A stretch of 21,104 nt of DNA from Methanoculleus marisnigri (GCA_002503885.1 DASQ01000123.1:1-21104); one strand, 5' to 3'. Positions 13,988 through 20,961 are shown, counted from the first letter of the stretch. The notes: a model not told the origin generated them from the letters alone. Translations and numbers: made by a program.

Positions 13988-15198
13988 TATACCCCCTCCG
14001 GCACGGCGATTACGCCGGCTATGGCGCTCGCGGCGGCAGTGGCAACCGACGAGAGGTAGATCTCACCGCCGACGCCCATCCGGTTCTTGAAATTCCGGTT
14101 GGCGGTGGAGAGGCAGACTTCGCCCTCCCCGAGCACGCCGGCATGCGCCCCAAGGCACGGCCCGCACCCGGGCGGCGCCACCATGCACCCCGCATCCACG
14201 ATATCGGCGAGGACACCGGTGGCGATCGCCCGGGCAAGCACCGCCCGCGAGGCGGGGACGACCAGGGTGCGGACCGCAACCTTCCTCCCCCGGACGATGC
14301 GGGCAAACCGGGCAAGATCTTCGTAGCGGCCGTTCGTGCAGGTCCCGACGAAGACCTGATCGAGGTGCGTGCCCGCGACCTCCTCCGCCTCCCGGACGGT
14401 ATCCACGCGATGCGGGACCGCGACGACGGGCACGATGTCGGCGAGGTCGATATCGACGGTTCGCTCGTAACGGCAGTCCTCCGGTGTCTGGGACGCCGCG
14501 GCAAGCCCGTAGTCCGCGAGGTGGCGGACGGTGACCGCATCGGCGTGGAACATCCCCGCCTTCGCCCCGGTCTCGACCGCCATGTTGCAGAGGGTCAGCC
14601 GTCCGTCCATGGAGATTCCTGCCGCCCCGTCGCCCACGAACTCCAGCGCCCGGTAGGTCGCTCCTTCCATCCCGAGCTCTGCGACGTAGGTGAGGGCGAT
14701 GTCTTTTGGCTCCGCGGCGCCCGTAAGCCCGCCGGAGAACCTGACCGCGATCGTCTCCGGGACGCGGAACCACATGGCTCCCGACGCCCAGACCGCCGCC
14801 ATATCCGTCGCTCCCACCCCGGTGGCAAACGCGCCGAAGGCGCCGAGGGTGCAGGCATGGGAGTCGGCACCCACGACGACCATCCCGGGCCGGACGACCC
14901 CTTCGCTCATCACCTGGTGGCAGATTCCCCCTCCGGCATCCGAGAGTTCTATCCCCGCGGACCGGGCATACCCGCGGAGCTCTGCCTGGAGCGTCGCCGT
15001 CGTCCCGGTGTTTGCCGGGACGATATGGTCGAAGATCAGGCGCAGGCGCTCGGGGTGGGGGAGCCGCCCCACGCCCATCTCGCGGAGTGCCTCCCGGACA
15101 AGAACGCCGGTCCCGTCGTGGGCAAAGGCGATATCGACCTCGCGGTCCACGTATTCCCCCGCCGGTGCGCCGAGGATCCGCTCGGAGAGCGTGCTCAC
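13987..15198 (-). CDS. aksD: Homoaconitase large subunit (LeuC family), probably AksD
   Basis: Codes for 403 residues from GTG at 15198, which shares GTGA with the aksA stop and has GGAGGGG eight bases upstream. A longer in-frame reading begins inside aksA and adds 21 unrelated residues. Aconitase-family features are FDHIVPANTG (56-65), GADSHACTLGAFGAFATGVG (110-129), and the three [4Fe-4S] ligands Cys287 (GTCTNGRYED), Cys345 and Cys348 (PPGCGPCLGAHAG), with NRNFKNRMG (367-375) near the end. Length matches the archaeal LeuC/AksD split form, about 400-420 residues. It dehydrates and rehydrates 2-hydroxy-tricarboxylates together with the small subunit next door. The large subunit alone does not separate leucine from coenzyme B function; the AksE loop and the neighbours favour the latter. 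Confidence 0.88.
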   Translation of the reverse strand: MSTLSERILGAPAGEYVDREVDIAFAHDGTGVLVREALREMGVGRLPHPERLRLIFDHIVPANTGTTATLQAELRGYARSAGIELSDAGGGICHQVMSEGVVRPGMVVVGADSHACTLGAFGAFATGVGATDMAAVWASGAMWFRVPETIAVRFSGGLTGAAEPKDIALTYVAELGMEGATYRALEFVGDGAAGISMDGRLTLCNMAVETGAKAGMFHADAVTVRHLADYGLAAASQTPEDCRYERTVDIDLADIVPVVAVPHRVDTVREAEEVAGTHLDQVFVGTCTNGRYEDLARFARIVRGRKVAVRTLVVPASRAVLARAIATGVLADIVDAGCMVAPPGCGPCLGAHAGVLGEGEVCLSTANRNFKNRMGVGGEIYLSSVATAAASAIAGVIAVPEGV

Positions 15199-16325
15199 GC
15201 ACGCATCCCCTCCTTTGCCCGCCTGATGATCCCGCAGAGAATCTCGGGGGTGACGCTGCACTTCCCCTCGCTCTTCTGTTTGACCTGCTCAAGCACCCAC
15301 CGTGCCTCCCCATCGGAGAGGTCGAACCCGTAGGCCTTCGCGACATGCTCAAGCGCCCGCTTCCCCGTATGCTTCCCGAGGACGAACCGCCGTTCGCCGC
15401 CCACCAGCTCCGGGGGGATATACTCGTAGGTCGAGGGGTCTCCAAGGATGGCGGCGATGTGGATCCCGCTCTCGTGGGCAAACGCGTTCTCGCCGACGAT
15501 CGGCCGGGTACGCTCCGGGACCACGCCCGAGCACCGGGCGACCAGCCGCGAGATCTCCTGCAGGCGGGAGAGGTCGTAGCGGTCGACGCCGCCCTTCATC
15601 CGCAGGGCGACGAGCACCTGCTCGAGCGCCGCGTTCCCGGCACGCTCGCCGATGCCGTTGACGGTGGTGTGGAGCTGGAACGCCCCGGCGGCCGCGGCCG
15701 TGATGGTGTTGGCCGCCGCAAACCCGAGGTCGTTGTGGCAGTGGATGCAGAGCGGGAAGGGGGCAGCATCGAGGATCCGGGAGACAACCGCATGGACCTC
15801 AAGCGGCGTGAGGCACCCGACCGTATCCGCAAAACTGACGATATCAGCACCGCATTCGACGCCCCGGGTATACATCTCCACCAGAAACGCCGGGTCGGTC
15901 CGCGAGGCGTCCTCGGCAGCGAATCGCACCTGCAGGCCGTGGTCGGCGGCGAACTCCACCATGTCGAGGGCGGCGTCAAGCACCTCTTCACGGGGCTTGC
16001 GGTACTTGTGCCGGATGTGGAGGTCCGAGGTGGCGATGAAGATGCTGACCATATCCACGTCGCAGTCGAGCGCCGCCTCGACATCGGGCTGGAGCGCCCG
16101 TGCCAGGCAGCAGACCCGGGCGTCAAGGCCGCTGTGCGCGATGGCGGCGACACACTCCTTCTCTGCCGCCGATACCACCGGAAACCCGGCCTCGATCACC
16201 TCCACACCGATCTCGTCGAGCGATCGGGCGATCGCCGTCTTCTCATCACAGGTGAACGAGACGCCGGGAGTCTGCTCCCCGTCTCGCAGCGTTACATCAC
16301 AGATCTCGATATGCCACGGTTTCAT
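15195..16325 (-). CDS. aksA: Homocitrate synthase family protein, probably AksA
   Basis: Codes for 376 residues from ATG at 16325 (GGTGG five bases upstream); a GTG three codons earlier is possible but has a poorer site. It belongs to the DRE-TIM acyltransferases: CDVTLRDGEQTPGVSF (9-24) carries the catalytic Arg and a metal Asp, HCHNDLG (195-201) the metal His pair, and TTVNGIGERAGNAALEQ (220-236) and HESGIH (284-289) are family signatures. It stops after the catalytic and linker subdomains and lacks the about 130-residue leucine-binding regulatory domain of LeuA and CimA. This favours AksA or NifV, and AksA fits a methanogen. AksA condenses acetyl-CoA with 2-oxoglutarate, then 2-oxoadipate and 2-oxopimelate, so that 2-oxosuberate is reached after three rounds with AksD, E and F. 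The start overlaps the ThDP-enzyme gene by 29 bp. Confidence 0.85.
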   Translation of the reverse strand: MKPWHIEICDVTLRDGEQTPGVSFTCDEKTAIARSLDEIGVEVIEAGFPVVSAAEKECVAAIAHSGLDARVCCLARALQPDVEAALDCDVDMVSIFIATSDLHIRHKYRKPREEVLDAALDMVEFAADHGLQVRFAAEDASRTDPAFLVEMYTRGVECGADIVSFADTVGCLTPLEVHAVVSRILDAAPFPLCIHCHNDLGFAAANTITAAAAGAFQLHTTVNGIGERAGNAALEQVLVALRMKGGVDRYDLSRLQEISRLVARCSGVVPERTRPIVGENAFAHESGIHIAAILGDPSTYEYIPPELVGGERRFVLGKHTGKRALEHVAKAYGFDLSDGEARWVLEQVKQKSEGKCSVTPEILCGIIRRAKEGMRA

Positions 16326-17556
16326 GGATTCCACCTTCAGGGCAAGTGCCTTCGATCACCACCGTCCGGGGCCCCCCTTGCGGGGGGACGAGGACGCGGC
16401 TAAGCGTCCCGACGTCGTCTGCGGCGCAGACGGCCGGATCGGCCCAGGCGATGTAGCGAAGGATATCAGGGACGGGGTGACCGCCGGTCATCCCCATCCG
16501 GGTGTTCGCGAGGACGATACAGAGGAGCGGGAGTTTGCGTTCGTAGACGTCGATGAGGGCGTTTAGCCCCGAGTGCAGGAGCGCGTAGTCACCGGTGAGC
16601 GCGACGCCGGTGCCGGTCGCCGCCACGGCGACCGACGAGCCGAGGCCGTAGGTGACGATGCCGATGCGGTAGGGTGGGTTCATCGCGAGGATCGCACACC
16701 CTGCGTCGCAGACGGCCCGCATTGAGCGCTCGCGGAGGATCTCAAACGCCGGGTGGAACGGGCAGTCCCGGCAGAACGTCCGGCAGTAGCCCCGGGAAGA
16801 GAACCGTTCCGGCTCCCCGGCGGGGTCGGGAGGGGCGAGGAGCCGGTGCTCTCTGAGGAAGGGGCGGCCGACCTCGCGGGTCAGGGCGAGCACGTCAGGG
16901 TCCGCCGGGGGCGGGTAGACGGTGACTGCACGGTGCTCGTCACCCGAGAACCGGTTCAACGGCGAGGACCGCGACCAGGCAAACATTGCCGCGGTCCGGC
17001 GGTCGCTCGCCAGCGCCCGTCCGGCCATCGTGAGTGCGGGGTCCGCAAGGCTTCCCTCCCGGTCGCTCCGGGGAGAGAGGGGTGGTTCCGGCACGTCCGC
17101 GTCCAGGAGGTCGGGCGTCACCCTGACGATGGCCACCCGCGAGAAGGTCTCCGAAGCCTCAAACGCTGCAACGATTGCCGGACCGATCGTCTCGCCGTCG
17201 GGTTCCAGCACCGGAACCCGGGCTATCTCGCCGTAGTAGCGGGAGTCCTGCGTGACGTCCGATGCGACCGGGCGCACGTCGTCGCCGACGACCACCACGA
17301 CGCCTGCCCGGAGGCCCTGCGCAGTCGCATGCACGAGCGGGTCTGCACAGGCGTTGAGGCCGACGTGCTTGACCACGACCGCGGCCCTCCGCCCGGAGAG
17401 CGAGTCGCCGAGGGCGTACTCGAGCGCCACCTTCTCGTTTACGGTGATCGCGGCCCCGGCCGAGGCGGCAACCTCCGAGACCGGGTAGCCGGGGACGGCG
17501 TAGCAGCGGTCGGCAGACCGGAGGATGGCGAGAGCCAGCGCCTCAGTGCCCTTCAT
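16297..17556 (-). CDS. IorA-like thiamine-diphosphate enzyme without ferredoxin domain
   Basis: Codes for 419 residues from ATG at 17556, which overlaps the radical SAM stop as ATGA and has GGGAGGGAT upstream. The N-terminal pyrimidine-binding domain matches indolepyruvate:ferredoxin oxidoreductase alpha (NEKVALEYALG 40-50, KHVGLNACADPL 63-74, VVVVGDD, SRYYGEIARVPVLEP). The C-terminal diphosphate domain has FCRDCPFHPAFEIL (261-274), CDAGCAILAMNPPY (283-296), YGLGSSVAVAATG, and GD at 322-323 with Asn351 in NTRMGMTGGHP, fitting the GDG...N ThDP/Mg motif. It lacks the C-terminal 2x[4Fe-4S] domain of IorA, and no IorB-type partner lies in the window, so an oxidoreductase role is doubtful. Its position directly before aksA suggests a 2-oxoacid substrate. 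Decarboxylation of 2-oxosuberate to 7-oxoheptanoate is an attractive inferred role. Confidence 0.82.
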   Translation of the reverse strand: MKGTEALALAILRSADRCYAVPGYPVSEVAASAGAAITVNEKVALEYALGDSLSGRRAAVVVKHVGLNACADPLVHATAQGLRAGVVVVVGDDVRPVASDVTQDSRYYGEIARVPVLEPDGETIGPAIVAAFEASETFSRVAIVRVTPDLLDADVPEPPLSPRSDREGSLADPALTMAGRALASDRRTAAMFAWSRSSPLNRFSGDEHRAVTVYPPPADPDVLALTREVGRPFLREHRLLAPPDPAGEPERFSSRGYCRTFCRDCPFHPAFEILRERSMRAVCDAGCAILAMNPPYRIGIVTYGLGSSVAVAATGTGVALTGDYALLHSGLNALIDVYERKLPLLCIVLANTRMGMTGGHPVPDILRYIAWADPAVCAADDVGTLSRVLVPPQGGPRTVVIEGTCPEGGIHETVAYRDL

Positions 17557-18527
17557 GTATCCCTCCCCGGCACCAGGTCGCACCCGGTGCATGCCGAACA
17601 CATCGTCAGCGCCCGGCGGGGGTCGAGCCCTGCCTGCCGGAGGATACGCTCATGGGTCTCGCAGAGCGAGAGCAGCCGGTCGGCGGACGGTCGGGGCCGG
17701 TCGGCAAGAGACGCCGCCGGGGTGAGCGGACGGAGGACCGGGATGACCCCGATCGCTGCGAGATCGCCCATGACCCGCTCCAGGTCTCCATCGGTCTCCC
17801 CGAGGCCGACGATGACATTTGAGTAGACCCTGTCCCTCCCGAAGAGCGCCACGGAGGACTGCAACGCTTCCCAGACTGTTCTCCACGAGAGACCGGGGCA
17901 CATCTCTGCAAAGAGCGCCTCCGTCGCCGCTTCGATGTTGAACTTCACCTCGACGACGCCGAGAGCGTGAAGCCGGGCCGGGGTTTCGGGGCGGGGGTAG
18001 ATCGAGACCCCGATGGGAAGTGCTTGCTTGAATGGGCGGAGCGCCGCCACGACGTCGAGGACGTACGCCTCCTCCTCCTCGATCGAGGAGGCGACGCCGC
18101 TCGTGATCGCGATGGCGTCGATCCGGTCGGCCACGCTCCCGACCATCTCCACGATCTCGGCGACCCCCTTCCGCCGCCCGGGGAGACCCGGCACCTGGCA
18201 GTAGCGGCAGTGGAAGATACAGGTCCCGCTGACCGTGATATAGGCCTGGCGGGGGCAGTGGAGGGTAGCGGGCTCGAGACGACCGCTGATCTGCCGGTCG
18301 TCGATGATGAGGTCTACTTCGCCTCCTCCACGGTGAACGACCTCGATGGGACCTGTCCTGTCGATGCCGACCCGGACACGCCGGCCGCCGGTGGAGAAGA
18401 AGAGCGAGCCGGACGTTCCCGCCGAGGGGCCGGCAGCTGAACGGGATATATACGGGTCTGCAGGTTCGCCGGAGAGGCGAACCGAACCAGCCTCGAGCAG
18501 CCGGGCCTTCAGCCGACTCCATTCCAT
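17553..18527 (-). CDS. Radical SAM protein with an extra C-terminal CxxCxxC motif
   Basis: Codes for 324 residues from ATG at 18527, which overlaps the upstream gene by 19 bp; the ribosome site is weak. The radical SAM cluster motif is Cys103-IFH-Cys107-RY-Cys110. NIEAATEALFAEM (197-209) and SNVIVGLGETDGDLERVM (236-253) resemble the strands of BioB/LipA-type barrels. The last residues hold Cys310, Cys313 and Cys316 (CSACTGC), which could bind a second iron-sulfur cluster. The first 90 residues form a beta-rich domain I do not recognise. No B12-binding or SPASM domain is seen. Radical SAM enzymes with an auxiliary cluster include the sulfur-inserting BioB and LipA, so a part in building the thiol arm of coenzyme B is conceivable. 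I cannot name the family with certainty, and cofactor maturation or methylation are alternatives. Confidence 0.85.
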   Translation of the reverse strand: MEWSRLKARLLEAGSVRLSGEPADPYISRSAAGPSAGTSGSLFFSTGGRRVRVGIDRTGPIEVVHRGGGEVDLIIDDRQISGRLEPATLHCPRQAYITVSGTCIFHCRYCQVPGLPGRRKGVAEIVEMVGSVADRIDAIAITSGVASSIEEEEAYVLDVVAALRPFKQALPIGVSIYPRPETPARLHALGVVEVKFNIEAATEALFAEMCPGLSWRTVWEALQSSVALFGRDRVYSNVIVGLGETDGDLERVMGDLAAIGVIPVLRPLTPAASLADRPRPSADRLLSLCETHERILRQAGLDPRRALTMCSACTGCDLVPGRDT

Positions 18528-19402
18528 AACGCCAGCGCCTCCTCATACCGTGTGGCGAACGGGATCGCCGCCACCGCCCCGATCGCACCCCGGCCGTTCA
18601 TGACGACCGAGAGCCGCCGGTCGGTGAGAGCGGCAAGGTCGCCCGCGGAGACCTCGCCCCGCTTTACACGCCGCCCAAACTCCTCAAGCGGGGCGGAATC
18701 AAACCCGCGCCAGACCGCCATCCCGGTCTCATCCGAGAGCGTATACTCCTCCAGGTAGTCGCGGTAGTGCCGGACCAGTCCGACGGGGTCGGAGGTGGCG
18801 AACTCGCACGCGATGGCGACGCAATTTTTGGTCCGGTAGGGAACGGGAAAGAGCTGGACGATGGTGTGGGAGAGGTAGCGGGAACGGTCGTCCTCGACGG
18901 CCCGTGCGATGTTGTGGGCCAGCGTCCAGGTGGCGCCCTCCTCAGGGGTATCGGTGTCGTCGACCGCGATGATCACCCGCTCGCGCCGGGGGAGCCAGAT
19001 GGTCGACCCTGCGAGGCGCCCGCCCCCGGCAGGGTCGCTCTCGTAGCGGATGACGCCGCGGGCCTCGGCGCGGCAGATGGATGCCCCCACACCGCCGCCG
19101 CCGAGACCCCGGTAGGTGACGGCGATCTCCTCGCCTTCGACGGCGACACCGGCGATCCCCGCCGGAAAGACCGAGCCCTCGAGCGGGAGATCGGCGGTGC
19201 CGGTGCGGAGGAGGTAGCGGTTGGTCGCGCCCACGGTCCGGACGGAGCACACGAGCGGGCTCTGCGCATAGTGGCGCTTCACCCACATCGCCCCGCCGAC
19301 GCAGTCGAAGAACTCGATGAGTTCTACATGCTCGCCGCTCTCGTCGGCCACCGCCACGATCTGTGGATACCGTATTGTGTAAGGATCAGAGAGTTTCTCC
19401 AT
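18509..19402 (-). CDS. TiaS/DUF1743-like protein resembling methanogenesis marker protein 11
   Basis: Codes for 297 residues from ATG at 19402 (GGCAGGT upstream); a TTG six codons earlier is possible. The N-terminal 140 residues (EFFDCVGGAMWVKRHY, then FPAGIAGV, then GLGGGGVGASICRAEARGV) form a domain absent from TiaS. The second half starts with VDDTDTPEEGATWTLAHNIA (147-166), the metal/ATP-binding DDTD motif of the TiaS kinase-like domain, and continues with TKNCVAIACEFA and SDETGMAVWRG. TiaS itself modifies cytidine in tRNA-Ile2 with agmatine; this protein has DDTD in the middle rather than at the N-terminus and lacks the OB fold and zinc ribbon, so it is not TiaS. From memory it fits the methanogenesis marker 11 family, whose function is unknown. 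It overlaps the neighbouring genes by 17 and 19 bp. Confidence 0.8.
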   Translation of the reverse strand: MEKLSDPYTIRYPQIVAVADESGEHVELIEFFDCVGGAMWVKRHYAQSPLVCSVRTVGATNRYLLRTGTADLPLEGSVFPAGIAGVAVEGEEIAVTYRGLGGGGVGASICRAEARGVIRYESDPAGGGRLAGSTIWLPRRERVIIAVDDTDTPEEGATWTLAHNIARAVEDDRSRYLSHTIVQLFPVPYRTKNCVAIACEFATSDPVGLVRHYRDYLEEYTLSDETGMAVWRGFDSAPLEEFGRRVKRGEVSAGDLAALTDRRLSVVMNGRGAIGAVAAIPFATRYEEALALWNGVG

Positions 19403-20342
19403 AGAGACCTGCCGCTTCAACGCCCTTGTTCCCCCAGAGCAGGGCGCCGAGCGCCCCTATCCGGCCCTTCCGCCCGGTCGAGTCGATGAACCGGACACCC
19501 ATCCGTGCGGCCTCCGCTTCCGCGTCATCGACCGTCAGAATTTCGGTTTTGACCCTTTTAAGGTAAGGAGACTCCTCGGCAAACGCAATCCCCCGGTAGA
19601 CGGCGATGCCGGTATCGTTGCTGACCGCCCCCGACTCGACGAAGTCGCGGACGTACTCGAGGAGCGCGTCCACCTTTCCGGGGCGGACGGCGAAGTTTAA
19701 GGCGGACCCGACACAGTTGGTGGTCTTCTTCGGGACCGCCGGGTTCAACTGCACGAGGCGCATGTCCAGGTAATCGACCCCCGGGATCGTGCAGGCCTCG
19801 GCGCACTTGAGTGCGAGCACCCATGTGGCGCCTTCCTCGCGGGTGTCGGTGTCGTCGATCCCGATCGTCACCTTCTCATACAGCGGCGATACGATCCGGA
19901 CCCGGCAGACGCGGGCGCCGCCGATCCGCAGATCCTCCTCGGACGGGTACTCGGCCCGGGTCACCCCCGGCGCCTGCGGCAGGCATGCGGCGACGCCGAC
20001 GCCTGCTCCCGCGATCCCGGACCAGGTCGTCACGACTTCGTCCCCGACAACCTCGACACCCTCGAGCGCCTGCCCGCCGATCTCCTTACCGGCAGCCCCG
20101 AAGTTCGCCGGCGATACACCCAGGCGGGCGAGCATCGTCATCTTCGTGCCCTCTACGTGGCAGGACTGGATCGCACCTTTCGCCCGCACCCGGTTTGCCG
20201 CATCCCACTCGATGGTCCCCCGGGCCCTGCAATGCTCGCGGATCTCTGCGAGACCGGCGTTATGGTCGACCATGACGAGGTATTTCATCGAGAACAACGG
20301 CCCGAACCGGGCCCGGACTTCATCAGGCGTGAGCGTAATCAT
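19386..20342 (-). CDS. TiaS/DUF1743-like paralogue, first gene of the aks operon
   Basis: Codes for 318 residues from ATG at 20342 (GGTGA four bases upstream). It is a clear paralogue of the next gene: IGIDDTDTREEGATWVLALK (160-179), then VQLNPAVPKKTTNCVGSALNFA (197-218) and SNDTGIAVYRG (241-251) match it block by block. The N-terminal 145 residues also share GIAGAGVGVAACLPQAPGV with GLGGGGVGASICRAEARGV there, so the whole gene was duplicated, not just one domain. The DDTD segment suggests ATP- and Mg-dependent phosphoryl or adenylyl transfer by analogy with TiaS; the substrate is unknown. No export signal is present. As a tandem pair at the head of the operon, the two may form a heteromer. 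A true tRNA-Ile2 agmatinylcytidine synthetase is unlikely because the OB and zinc-ribbon parts are missing. Confidence 0.8.
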   Translation of the reverse strand: MITLTPDEVRARFGPLFSMKYLVMVDHNAGLAEIREHCRARGTIEWDAANRVRAKGAIQSCHVEGTKMTMLARLGVSPANFGAAGKEIGGQALEGVEVVGDEVVTTWSGIAGAGVGVAACLPQAPGVTRAEYPSEEDLRIGGARVCRVRIVSPLYEKVTIGIDDTDTREEGATWVLALKCAEACTIPGVDYLDMRLVQLNPAVPKKTTNCVGSALNFAVRPGKVDALLEYVRDFVESGAVSNDTGIAVYRGIAFAEESPYLKRVKTEILTVDDAEAEAARMGVRFIDSTGRKGRIGALGALLWGNKGVEAAGLYGETL

Positions 20343-20353
20343 GATGTCACCGG

Positions 20354-20396
20354 AATTATCGTTAACAAAATTATCGTTGATAACGGTATTTAAGGG
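20354..20396 (-). promoter_or_regulatory. Promoter and repeated operator-like sequence of the aks operon
   Basis: On the minus strand a TATA box (CCTTAAATACC, core 20387-20393) lies about 45 bp before the first ATG, so transcription should begin near 20364. Between them, on the + strand, AATTATCGTT occurs twice (20354-20363 and 20369-20378), 15 bp apart. The second copy forms a perfect inverted repeat TTATC-GTT-GATAA (20371-20383), and GTTAAC (20361-20366) is a small palindrome in the first. A protein bound here would cover the start point. The AT-rich island stands out sharply from its GC-rich surroundings. Confidence 0.6.
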
Positions 20397-20454
20397 GATC
20401 GATCATGAGGGTTGGAACGGCGGGGACCGGGCTTTGGCGGGGGGGTGGCCGGTG

Positions 20455-20700
20455 AGGGAGGCTCATATACGTGCATGGGCTCCCCGCCGCAGGCGGCGGG
20501 TGGAAACGTGGGAGGTCAATCGGATTTTAATTCCGGACGGCTGGTCCATCGTGCCGTCGGTCGGTTGTCACTCACACCTTCGGTGCTCAAATTCCTGCCC
20601 TGCAGCCAGTCGTACTCACACATCGTTCTTGGGACATCGCTTACCCCGATGCACGGATTTCGTGGGGATATCGCCACGCACTGCCCCCGCCCTTGGGGCG
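20455..20700 (-). mobile_element. Possible right-end relic of an IS200/IS605-type (TnpB) element
   Basis: On the minus strand an open frame with AT-richer codon use runs to a TGA at 20516-20518 (ending RPELKSD), followed after 15 bases by a perfect GC hairpin (20483-20500) and then GAGCCCATGCACGT. A short coding tail, a gap, a GC hairpin and a GGGGAG-type string is the layout I associate with right ends of archaeal TnpB elements. No transposase, TnpB catalytic residues or zinc finger are present, and no left end is identified, so this is a weak call. Confidence 0.25.
20483..20500. repeat. Perfect 8-bp GC hairpin
   Basis: CCCGCCGC, a two-base loop, then GCGGCGGG. It is the most right-end-like hairpin of the region when read on the minus strand. 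Confidence 0.75.
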
Positions 20701-20719
20701 GGGGAGGAGCGCGAAGCGC
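20684..20719. repeat. Two adjoining GC hairpins
   Basis: CCCCCGCCC (20684-20692) pairs with GGGCGGGGG (20696-20704) over a three-base loop. Four bases later GCGC-GAA-GCGC (20709-20719) makes a second small hairpin with a GAA loop. Confidence 0.75.
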
Positions 20720-20723
20720 GGGT

Positions 20724-20805
20724 GGGGTGGGGCTGATGAGATGTGTGGATCAGAGCGAGATGGAGACAGGGGAGGGGGAGACCCCCTCCCCGTCAGCCCC
20801 ACCCC
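20724..20805. repeat. Nested inverted repeats: 13-bp outer stem, 10-bp inner stem
   Basis: GGGGTGGGGCTGA (20724-20736) pairs perfectly with TCAGCCCCACCCC (20793-20805). Inside, GGGGAGGGGG (20769-20778) pairs perfectly with CCCCCTCCCC (20782-20791) over the loop AGA. Only one base separates the inner stem from the right arm of the outer stem, so the two could stack in a folded RNA or single strand. The arms are also G-run rich. Confidence 0.8.
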
Positions 20806-20940
20806 CAATGGCGATAGCCACCACGGTCCACTGCATGAGGACATGCCCGATAAAAAGGGGCGCCCCAGGGACAAGCCGGGTCCGGCACCAGCCTCGTCAG
20901 GGTAAGGATGAAGATCAGAACAGGGTTTCAACAGAGCGCG

Positions 20941-20961
20941 CTATGAGCCGGAAGCTCATAG
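20941..20961. repeat. Perfect 8-bp hairpin
   Basis: CTATGAGC, loop CGGAA, GCTCATAG. The right arm shares GCTCATA with the sequence at 20461-20467, near the other edge of the hairpin-rich zone, which might mark the ends of an element. A further hairpin, GGTCAG/CTGACC, follows at 20979-20997. Confidence 0.7.

Noticed and set aside
11753..16325. Leucine biosynthesis cluster leuA-leuCD-leuB
   Set aside because: The synthase lacks the LeuA regulatory domain and the small subunit has the YLRT loop, so the aks assignment is preferred, though not proven.
14143..16403. Long + strand frames (396 and 463 codons) opposite aksD and aksA
   Set aside because: They mirror the codon pattern of the real genes and have no recognisable protein features.
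16753..17826. 357-codon + strand frame opposite the ThDP enzyme and radical SAM genes
   Set aside because: Spans the junction of two real genes antisense and is compositionally biased.
18509..20342. Genuine TiaS (tRNA-Ile2 agmatinylcytidine synthetase)
   Set aside because: Both proteins are about 300 residues, have DDTD at the middle and lack the OB fold and zinc ribbon of TiaS.
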